A stretch of 21,294 nt of DNA from JBJFGR01 sp051892875 (GTDB taxonomy: Bacteria; Pseudomonadota; Gammaproteobacteria; Enterobacterales; Succinivibrionaceae), in the NCBI GenBank assembly GCA_051892875.1, contig JBJFGR010000024.1, positions 1 through 21,294 on the forward strand, in the 5' to 3' direction. Position numbers and translations under genes: made by a program. Shown here piece after piece: positions 14,958 through 21,294 of the stretch. How positions within the stretch are numbered: the first letter of the stretch is position 1; each line of letters starts with the position of its first letter. The notes beneath the pieces were generated by a model, which was not told the DNA's origin, did not search any database, and saw only the letters and a program-made list of their open reading frames with translations.

Positions 14958-17900
14958 GTGAATAATAACGAAAACCAGAACAAAATTATGGATGGTCTAA
15001 GTATGTTTAATTCTAGTCTTGACAGCGAACAATCAAAGATCAGCCGCAAGTTCTCAGATTTTAATAGATCAGCTGCTAATAAACAGCAAGAAGAAGATGT
15101 AGAATTTGATGCTATCAGAATCAGTTTAGCTTCTCCTGAAAAGATCCGCTCATGGTCTTATGGTGAAGTAAAGAAGCCTGAAACAATCAACTACAGAACT
15201 TTTAAACCTGAAAGAGATGGTTTATTCTGTGCAAAGATTTTCGGACCTACAAAAGATTATGAATGTCTATGTGGTAAGTACAAAAGATTAAAGCACCGTG
15301 GTACTATCTGTGACAAGTGTGGTGTTGAAGTAACTCAAGCAAAAGTACGTCGTGAACGTATGGGGCATATCGAATTAGCAGCACCAGTTGCTCATATTTG
15401 GTTCTTAAAGTCTTTACCTTCTCGTATAGGTTTAATCCTAGACATGAAGCTTCGTGATATTGAAAGCGTGCTTTATTTTGAAAAATATGTAGTTACCGAC
15501 GCTGGTGATACAGATTTAGAAGTAGGTCAGATTCTTTCTGATGAAGAGTATTACAATTACATCAATGAGTACTTTGATGAATTTGAAGCTAAGATGGGAG
15601 CTGAAGCTCTATTAGATCTTTTGAAGAATGTTGATTTAGCTAAATTAGAACAAGATATTCGTGAAGAGTTATCTTTTACAACTTCTGAAAGCTCTAGAAA
15701 GAACTTGAATAAACGTTTAAACATCGTTAAAGACTTTTTATCATCTCATAATAAGCCTGAATGGATGATTTTGACAGTATTACCTGTTCTTCCTCCTGAT
15801 TTGCGTCCTTTAGTTCCGTTAGAAGGGGGACGTTTTGCGACTTCTGATTTAAACGAATTGTATCGTCGTGTAATTAATCGTAATAATCGTTTAAAGAGAT
15901 TATTAGATTTATCTGCACCTGATATTATTGTTCGAAATGAAAAGAGAATGTTGCAAGAATCCGTGGACGCATTAATGGATAATGGTCGTCGTGGTAGAGC
16001 TGTTACAGGTTCTAATAAGCGTGCTTTAAAGTCTTTAGCGGACATGATTAAAGGTAAGGCAGGTCGTTTCCGTCAAAACTTACTTGGTAAGCGTGTTGAC
16101 TACTCTGGTCGTTCTGTAATTACTGTAGGACCTTTCTTACGTATGCATCAGTGTGGTCTTCCTAAGAAGATGGCTCTTGAATTATACAAACCATTTATCT
16201 ATGGTAGATTAGAAAAAAAGGGTTTAGCAACTACTATTAAAGCTGCAAAGCGTATGGTAGAACGTGAAGATAGCCAAGTTTGGGACGTATTAGATGAAGT
16301 AGTTCGTGAGCATCCAGTAATGTTAAACCGTGCTCCTACACTGCATAGACTTGGTATTCAGGCGTTCGAACCAGTTTTGATTGAAGGTAAGGCAATTCGT
16401 TTACATCCGTTGGTATGTACAGGCTTTAATGCTGACTTCGATGGTGACCAGATGGCTGTGCATTTACCATTGACATTAGAAGCTCAGTTAGAAGCTCGTG
16501 CATTAATGTTGTCTACAAATAACTTGTTGTCTCCAGCTTCTGGTGACCCAATAGTTGTACCATCTCAGGACGTGGTGTTAGGTCTTTACTATATGACACG
16601 TATGAAGGTAGGTGCTAAGGGTGAAGGTATGATCTTTGCTAATGCTCAAGAAGCTGAAAGATTGTATCGCACAGGTTTGGTAGACTTGCATGCTCGTGTG
16701 AAGTGTCGTATAACTTCATATGAAAAGTTAGCTGATGGTTCTTATGAAGAAAATGTTACTTTAAGAAATACCACAGTTGGTCGTGCTATACTTTCGCTTT
16801 TAATTTTACCTAAGGGGTTAAGTTATGACTTAATTGACCCTCCAATGAAGTTAACTGAAGAACAGCAAGCAAGTTTGGCAGCTCATCCTGAGACATGGTT
16901 TAAGTATGTATCTAATGAACCACTTGGAAAGAAGAAGATCGCAAACTTATTGAATCAATGTTACCGTATTTTAGGTCTAAAAGATACAGTAATGTTCGCC
17001 GATAAGATCATGTATACAGGGTTTAAGTTTGCTGCGTTATCTGGTGCTTCAATTTGTACTGATGATATTTTAGTACCAGTAACTAAGAAGACTATCGTTG
17101 CTGAAACTGAACAGTTTATTTCTCAAATTCAAAGCCAGTTTGATAACGGGGAAATAACAAGTGGGGAAAGATATCAGAAAGTAATCGATGCTTGGTCTCG
17201 TACAAATGATGCGTTAACTAAGGAAATGATGAACAACTTAAAGACTGAAAAAGCTATTAATATTTTAGGTGAAGAAGAATCAATGGCTTCATTTAATAAT
17301 ATTTATATGATGGCTGATTCAGGTGCTCGTGGTTCTGAAAAGCAGATTTCTCAGTTGGCAGGTATGCGTGGTTTGATGGCAAAACCAAATGGTGACATCA
17401 TTGAAACACCTATTCAGGCAAACTTCCGTGAAGGTTTGAACGTATTGCAGTACTTTATTTCAACACACGGAGCTCGTAAGGGTTTGTCTGATACAGCGTT
17501 GAAGACAGCGAACTCTGGTTATTTGACTCGTCGTTTAGTAGACGTAGCTCAAGATTTGGTGATTACTGAAGATGATTGTGGTACTACTGAAGGTTTAGAA
17601 ATTTCATCTCTAGTTTCAGCAAGTAAAGTTGTTGAATCTTTAAGAGACCGTGCTTTAGGTCGTGTTCTTGCAGAAGATGTTATTAAGCCTGGTACAAAGA
17701 ATGAAGTGTTAATTCCAAGAAATACTTTATTGAACGAAGATTTATGTGATTTATTAGATTCAAAGGGTATTGATAGAATTAAGGTTCGTTCAGCGATTAC
17801 ATGTGATACTAAGTTTGGTATTTGTGCTAAGTGTTATGGTCGTGATTTAGCACGTGGTCACTTGGTTAACAAGGGTGAAGCAGTTGGTGTTATGGCTGCC

Positions 17901-19538
17901 CAGTCAATTGGTGAACCTGGTACACAGTTAACAATGCGTACATTCCATATTGGTGGTGCGGCTTCTACATCTGCAGTAGAAAATACAATCAAAGTAAAAC
18001 GTGCTGGTAAAGTTTTTGTAGATGCTCGCACAGTAGAAGATCCTAATGGTAATTTAATCGTTGTTTCTCGTTCTGCTCACGTTTATGTAGATGATCCTAA
18101 GTTTGAATCACACAAATTACCTTATGGTAGTAAGTTAAAGGTTAAAAATGGTGAAAAGGTAGCAACAGGTACTGAAGTTGCTGAATGGGATCCTCATAAT
18201 CGTTTAACAATTTCTGAATACCATGGTTTTGTAAAATTTGTTGATATAGAATTAGGTTTAACAGTTGATAAGAAGGAAGAAGAAGCATCATCTTTAACAA
18301 TTTTAGAAGTTAGAGATAGTCAAAACCGTGCTACAGCTCCTATTAACCCTGGTAAGCCTGCTCCATTTACTGAACCTATGCCAGAAGTTGATGATCCTGA
18401 TTACGATGCTAAATTTAAAGAATGGAAGCATAAGAGAAGCGAATACGAAAATCAAGAAAATAACTATAAGCACTATTCAAATGCTTATTCACGTTATAAA
18501 GAAATTGTTGAAATGCGTCCTACAATCTGCATCGTTGATGAAAATGGTGAAGCTGTTCTAGATAGTAAGGGTAAACCAGTATCATATATGTTACCTGGTA
18601 AGTCATTATTATCTGTAGAAGAAGGTCAAGAAATTAACGTTGGTGATATCATTTCAAAGATACCTCAAAAGGCATCTGGTAACAAGGATATCACAGGTGG
18701 TCTTCCACGTGTTGCTGACTTATTTGAAGCTCGTTCACCTAAAGAACCAGCAATTCTTGCAGAAGAATCAGGTACAATTTCATTCGGTAAGGAAAGTCGT
18801 GTAAGAAGAAAGATTATTATCACTCCAAAACCAGGTGAAAAGGATGAAGATGGCAATCCATTGGAACCAATTGAATTCCAAGTTCCTGTAAGTCGTGATA
18901 TTAATGTTTTAGAAGGTGATGAAGTTCTTCGTGGTGAACAGATTGCAGATGGTCCAGAATCTCCTCACGACATTTTACGTTTGCGTGGTATTCCTGCTGT
19001 AGCAAATTATATTGTTTCAGAAGTTCAAGCTGTTTATCGTTTACAAGGTGTAAAAATTAACGATAAGCATATTGAAATGATTGCACGTCAAATGTTACGT
19101 AAGTGTGAAATTTTAGATGCTGGTGATTCAGAAAACTTCTTAGTTGGAGAACAGGCAGAAGTATCTCGTGTTAAGATTGAAAATGAAGAGTTAATAAAAG
19201 TTGGTAAGAAACCTGTTAAGTATCGTCATATCTTAATGGGTATTACAAAGGCTTCTTTAAATAACGAATCATTTATATCAGCCGCTTCATTCCAAGAAAC
19301 AACTCGTGTGTTAACTGAAGCTGCAGTAGCTGGTAAGGTTGATGAATTACGTGGTCTAAAAGAAAATGTAATCGTTGGTCGTTTAATTCCAGCAGGTACT
19401 GGTTATAGTTATCATGCTAAACGTCGTTTAGCTGCGGCTAAGGTTGCTGCTGAAAAACAAATTTCAAGCAGTGAACAAGCTGAACAGAGTATTTCACAGG
19501 CATTAAATGAAATGGAATCTGGTTTTACTAACGACTAG
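14958..19538 (+). CDS. rpoC: DNA-directed RNA polymerase subunit beta'
   Basis: Beta' subunit of RNA polymerase with the catalytic Mg2+-binding loop 'NADFDGDQMAVH' (16428-16463; N is residue 491). The N-terminal zinc-binding 'CLCGKYKRLKHRGTICDKCG', the second zinc cluster 'CDTKFGICAKCYGRDL', the bridge helix/trigger-loop region 'GEAVGVMAAQSIGEPGTQLTMRTFH' and the SI3 domain are all visible. The GTG start at 14958 is chosen because GAGGAG sits six bases before it; a longer TTG frame from 14919 would run through the intergenic hairpin. The resulting 1526 aa exceeds E. coli RpoC (1407) owing to three extra segments: about 33 Asn/Ser/Gln-rich N-terminal residues, 26 residues at 16836-16913, and 56 residues inside SI3 at 18345-18512. 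It is co-transcribed with rpoB (57-bp gap) and ends at a strong terminator. Confidence 0.97.
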   Translation: MNNNENQNKIMDGLSMFNSSLDSEQSKISRKFSDFNRSAANKQQEEDVEFDAIRISLASPEKIRSWSYGEVKKPETINYRTFKPERDGLFCAKIFGPTKDYECLCGKYKRLKHRGTICDKCGVEVTQAKVRRERMGHIELAAPVAHIWFLKSLPSRIGLILDMKLRDIESVLYFEKYVVTDAGDTDLEVGQILSDEEYYNYINEYFDEFEAKMGAEALLDLLKNVDLAKLEQDIREELSFTTSESSRKNLNKRLNIVKDFLSSHNKPEWMILTVLPVLPPDLRPLVPLEGGRFATSDLNELYRRVINRNNRLKRLLDLSAPDIIVRNEKRMLQESVDALMDNGRRGRAVTGSNKRALKSLADMIKGKAGRFRQNLLGKRVDYSGRSVITVGPFLRMHQCGLPKKMALELYKPFIYGRLEKKGLATTIKAAKRMVEREDSQVWDVLDEVVREHPVMLNRAPTLHRLGIQAFEPVLIEGKAIRLHPLVCTGFNADFDGDQMAVHLPLTLEAQLEARALMLSTNNLLSPASGDPIVVPSQDVVLGLYYMTRMKVGAKGEGMIFANAQEAERLYRTGLVDLHARVKCRITSYEKLADGSYEENVTLRNTTVGRAILSLLILPKGLSYDLIDPPMKLTEEQQASLAAHPETWFKYVSNEPLGKKKIANLLNQCYRILGLKDTVMFADKIMYTGFKFAALSGASICTDDILVPVTKKTIVAETEQFISQIQSQFDNGEITSGERYQKVIDAWSRTNDALTKEMMNNLKTEKAINILGEEESMASFNNIYMMADSGARGSEKQISQLAGMRGLMAKPNGDIIETPIQANFREGLNVLQYFISTHGARKGLSDTALKTANSGYLTRRLVDVAQDLVITEDDCGTTEGLEISSLVSASKVVESLRDRALGRVLAEDVIKPGTKNEVLIPRNTLLNEDLCDLLDSKGIDRIKVRSAITCDTKFGICAKCYGRDLARGHLVNKGEAVGVMAAQSIGEPGTQLTMRTFHIGGAASTSAVENTIKVKRAGKVFVDARTVEDPNGNLIVVSRSAHVYVDDPKFESHKLPYGSKLKVKNGEKVATGTEVAEWDPHNRLTISEYHGFVKFVDIELGLTVDKKEEEASSLTILEVRDSQNRATAPINPGKPAPFTEPMPEVDDPDYDAKFKEWKHKRSEYENQENNYKHYSNAYSRYKEIVEMRPTICIVDENGEAVLDSKGKPVSYMLPGKSLLSVEEGQEINVGDIISKIPQKASGNKDITGGLPRVADLFEARSPKEPAILAEESGTISFGKESRVRRKIIITPKPGEKDEDGNPLEPIEFQVPVSRDINVLEGDEVLRGEQIADGPESPHDILRLRGIPAVANYIVSEVQAVYRLQGVKINDKHIEMIARQMLRKCEILDAGDSENFLVGEQAEVSRVKIENEELIKVGKKPVKYRHILMGITKASLNNESFISAASFQETTRVLTEAAVAGKVDELRGLKENVIVGRLIPAGTGYSYHAKRRLAAAKVAAEKQISSSEQAEQSISQALNEMESGFTND

Positions 19539-19568
19539 TTTTTATTAGTAATTTAATATAAAGGAAAG

Positions 19569-19599
19569 GGTCAAATATTTTTAATATTTGACCTTTTTT
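19569..19599 (+). terminator. Strong intrinsic terminator of the rpoBC operon
   Basis: A perfect 11-bp stem GGTCAAATATT / AATATTTGACC with loop TTT is followed by six Ts. It begins 31 bp after the rpoC stop codon. Confidence 0.93.
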
Positions 19600-19624
19600 A
19601 TTATTATGATATAGGAGTGTAAAG

Positions 19625-19714
19625 ATGGTGAGTTGTAAAGTAAGTTGTAACTTACCAATAAACGCTGCAATTTGTTTTTTTCTATTGGACTGGTATTTAC
19701 CAAAAGTTCATTAA
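19625..19714 (+). CDS. Possible small protein (29 aa)
   Basis: A short frame with a good ribosome site (AGGAG at 19613-19617, seven bases before ATG) immediately after the rpoC terminator. The product starts MVSCKVSC and has a short hydrophobic centre (AAICFFLLDW), with three cysteines overall. The first codons overlap an inverted repeat (GTAAGTT GT AACTTAC). No homologue is recognised and no promoter is evident, so it may be fortuitous. Confidence 0.2.
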   Translation: MVSCKVSCNLPINAAICFFLLDWYLPKVH

Positions 19715-19738
19715 TAAAAATATTTTAAATTAACAATT

Positions 19739-19761
19739 ACCAATTGCTACAGTTAATTGGT
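19739..19761 (+). repeat. Inverted repeat in the gap after rpoC
   Basis: ACCAATT and AATTGGT form 7-bp perfect arms separated by nine bases, in an otherwise unexplained region (19715-19911). No T-run follows, so it is not an obvious terminator. Apart from this, a CCTTT-GTAA-AAAGG mini-hairpin at 19787-19800 and the promoter ahead of the next gene, I see nothing in this stretch. Confidence 0.4.
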
Positions 19762-19911
19762 GGTTTTGGTGTAGATATAATGGACACCTTTGTAAAAAGG
19801 ATAATTTGAGAAAGTTATATAAAGGTTCTTTTAAAAGTTGATTTGTGTTAATATAGTTGTTAGAGTTTTTTATGCTTTGGGTTTATTACATTTCAAAATA
19901 GAATCTTTTTT

Positions 19912-19940
19912 TTGTCTAAATTATAAATGATATTTAATAT
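19912..19940 (+). promoter_or_regulatory. Predicted promoter of the membrane-anchored hypothetical gene
   Basis: TTGTCT (19912-19917), 17 bp, then TAATAT (19935-19940), about 33 bp before the ATG at 19974. A ribosome site AGGTGA follows at 19964-19969. Confidence 0.4.
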
Positions 19941-19973
19941 TGTTCTGAATAAAAGAGATTTATAGGTGAAAAT

Positions 19974-20474
19974 ATGCTCTACTACATTTCTCTATTTTTA
20001 ATTGTTGCTATTGTTTATATTTTTGTTTTAAAAAAACGAAAAAAGAATTTAATGTCGCAAAGATCTGTATCACACATATGCAAACCTACAGTAGAAACAA
20101 ACAATTTATCAGATCCAACTTATAGAACTATTATACAAGAAATGTCTGATCTTATTTCTAAAGGTAATGTTGACTCAGATAGATTTCGTGAACTTGCGAA
20201 AATGTATAGTGAAAGACAACCAAAGAAAGAAACCCATGAAGAAAAATTAGCAAAATTTGGATTAACTCCTGAGCTTGTAAAAGAGATGGAAAAAGCATCT
20301 AATGCTAAACATTATCGTAATGGAAAATTTATTTGTGACAGATCAAGTCCTTCTGGTAGTGTTGATAATCCTATTGTTGTTGGAATACCAGAATATTCAA
20401 ATACTCTATATTTTTTAGTTGAGAAAGGTTGTTGGGTGCTAACTGATGGTTTAGGTAATGGTGTTATTAGGTAG
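19974..20474 (+). CDS. Membrane-anchored hypothetical protein
   Basis: Unrecognised 166-aa protein. Residues ~2-18 form a single hydrophobic helix followed at once by KKRKK. By the positive-inside rule this suggests an N-out/C-in bitopic anchor with a cytoplasmic body. The body has a charged helical stretch (~50-105, with 'RFRELAKMYSERQPKKETHEEKLAKFGLTPELVKEMEKA') and a C-terminal part with 'NGKFICDRSSPSGSVDNPIVVGIPEYSNTLYFLVEKGCWVLTDG', which looks like a compact beta-rich domain. It has its own promoter-like sequence and Shine-Dalgarno AGG at 19964-19966. No family assigned. It is transcribed in the same direction as the acetyltransferase gene 81 bp downstream and could be co-transcribed with it. 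Confidence 0.75.
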   Translation: MLYYISLFLIVAIVYIFVLKKRKKNLMSQRSVSHICKPTVETNNLSDPTYRTIIQEMSDLISKGNVDSDRFRELAKMYSERQPKKETHEEKLAKFGLTPELVKEMEKASNAKHYRNGKFICDRSSPSGSVDNPIVVGIPEYSNTLYFLVEKGCWVLTDGLGNGVIR

Positions 20475-20555
20475 TTAAATTAAGTAAAATTCAAATTATG
20501 AAATAAATAATCACATTTTGTGTATGAACATTGAATAATTGAATAGAGAATATAT

Positions 20556-21002
20556 ATGAATATTCAAAGAGCAACTAAAAAAGAATTAGAAGAAATTTTA
20601 AAATTACAGTATTTAGCATTTCAAACAGAAGCGTTGTTGTTTGGTACAAAAGATATACCTCCGTTAAAACAAACATTAGAAGAATTAGAAGAAGAATTTA
20701 TGAAAGGAACTATTCTTATTGCTAGAGATAAAGGTATAATAATAGGTTCTGTTAGAATGAAAGAAAAAGATAATACTATCTATATAGGCAAGTTAATGGT
20801 TCATCCAAATTTTAGAAAAAGAGGAGTAGGTAGTTTATTGTTGCAAGAAGTTGAAAAAATGTATCCTAATAAAAGATATGAACTTTTTACAAGTACAAAG
20901 AGTACGGATAATATAAGATTGTACACTAAGTTAGGTTACAAAATTTTTGATAAAAAGGAAATATCAAAAGAGCTTTCATTTGTATATTTAGATAAGATTT
21001 AA
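20556..21002 (+). CDS. GNAT family N-acetyltransferase
   Basis: Expected to transfer an acetyl group from acetyl-CoA to an amine on a small molecule or protein; substrate unknown. The 148-aa length is typical of a single GNAT domain. Motif A is clear: 'IYIGKLMVHPNFRKRGVGSLLLQEVE', with the acetyl-CoA pyrophosphate loop R87-K-R-G90-V-G92, followed by motif B around 'NIRLYTKLGYKIFDK', including the usual Y..GY/F element. Only a weak purine-rich ribosome site (TAGAGAA) precedes the ATG. Its stop codon overlaps the end of a minus-strand gene remnant. It is cytoplasmic, with no signal peptide. Domain assignment is confident. Confidence 0.9.
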   Translation: MNIQRATKKELEEILKLQYLAFQTEALLFGTKDIPPLKQTLEELEEEFMKGTILIARDKGIIIGSVRMKEKDNTIYIGKLMVHPNFRKRGVGSLLLQEVEKMYPNKRYELFTSTKSTDNIRLYTKLGYKIFDKKEISKELSFVYLDKI

Positions 21003-21151
21003 GAATATATGATAATGTTAGAGTGTAATACACTCTCATAAATGTGACCTTTTTGATAAAGATTAATAGCAAGTCCTATTTTAATCTCCATCTCAGCTTC
21101 AGCACGACCTTCTTTTCTTTCTCTCTTTTTTATTAACGAAAATTCCAAAAT
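20999..21151 (-). pseudogene. C-terminal remnant resembling an Rpn/YhgA-like nuclease
   Basis: Minus-strand open frame of about 50 codons between stops, with no plausible start. It reads 'KKRERKEGRAEAEMEIKIGLAINLYQKGHIYESV...'. The charged, repetitive 'REGRAEAE...' helix followed by 'IA.NLY.KG' is typical of the tail of Rpn (recombination-promoting nuclease, PD-(D/E)XK, YhgA-like) proteins, which are numerous and often decayed in low-GC gammaproteobacteria. The in-frame stop upstream (near 21152) and absence of the nuclease domain in the remaining 140 bp suggest decay or truncation. The frame ends inside the stop codon of the acetyltransferase gene. The family assignment rests on this low-complexity tail alone and is tentative. 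Confidence 0.4.
21020..21036. terminator. Possible hairpin after the acetyltransferase gene
   Basis: AGAGTGT and ACACTCT form a perfect 7-bp stem around AAT, 17 bp after the acetyltransferase stop. There is no T-run directly after it on either strand, so terminator activity is doubtful. It also falls inside the minus-strand nuclease remnant. Confidence 0.35.
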
Positions 21152-21294
21152 TTACAATTATCCAAATTATTAAAAAGTATCAAAAATAAGGCTCTTCATG
21201 CATTGTTATGGGTAAAAATAGAGAATTTTACACTATTTAATCATACATTTCGCACTTAAAATTTGACAATTATTCTTTGAAAGATTGTGTGTAG

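Noticed and set aside
15746..16045. 99-codon minus-strand frame inside rpoC
   Set aside because: It lies opposite a highly conserved RpoC segment and has no start signal or recognisable product.
20511..20523. CACATTTTGTG repeat as a second CRP site
   Set aside because: The half-sites are in the wrong order (CACA...TGTG) and spacing for a TGTGA-N6-TCACA site.

Overview
The window comes from an AT-rich gammaproteobacterium. RpoB and RpoC align by eye with the Enterobacterales/Aeromonadales/Vibrionales proteins almost throughout, and RpoB keeps the gammaproteobacterial SI1 and SI2 regions. A fadD...rnd neighbourhood and an MshA-like pilin also fit that group. My best guess is a low-GC member of the Aeromonadales such as a Succinivibrionaceae; this is inference, not a database match.

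Left part (1-6551): a block rich in exported proteins. A DsbA-type thiol oxidase with a PDI-like CGHC active site lies among three genes for unrecognised secreted proteins. These three carry four copies of what looks like one small module with a conserved Cys pair spaced 36-40 residues apart. After an opposing orphan gene (267 aa) comes a three-gene operon: two adjacent secreted proteins sharing a mature N-terminus (APLPPPELGE...) and each carrying a region resembling the DotH/IcmK/TraN core domain of type IVB secretion and conjugation systems, then a VirB1-like lytic transglycosylase. This looks like an isolated or diverged envelope/secretion module.

Middle (6552-10226): fadD (long-chain acyl-CoA synthetase), an MshA-like type IV pilin/pseudopilin gene, and rnd (RNase D). 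fadD and rnd are direct neighbours in enterobacteria; here the pilin gene lies between them.

Right part (10227-19600): rpoB and rpoC with their own promoter region directly downstream of rnd, not downstream of rplJL. The leader holds a perfect TGTGA-N6-TCACA palindrome, an inverted repeat abutting an extended -10 and a possible 13-codon leader ORF. A hairpin separates rpoB from rpoC, and a strong intrinsic terminator follows rpoC. Both subunits carry large extra segments relative to E. coli: about 136 aa in RpoB, and 56 aa (inside SI3), 26 aa and a roughly 33-aa N-terminal extension in RpoC.

End (19600-21294): a non-coding stretch of about 350 bp with a possible 29-aa ORF, a membrane-anchored hypothetical protein, a GNAT acetyltransferase, and on the minus strand a short C-terminal remnant that looks like an Rpn/YhgA-type nuclease. 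No rRNA, tRNA, CRISPR array or intact mobile element was seen.
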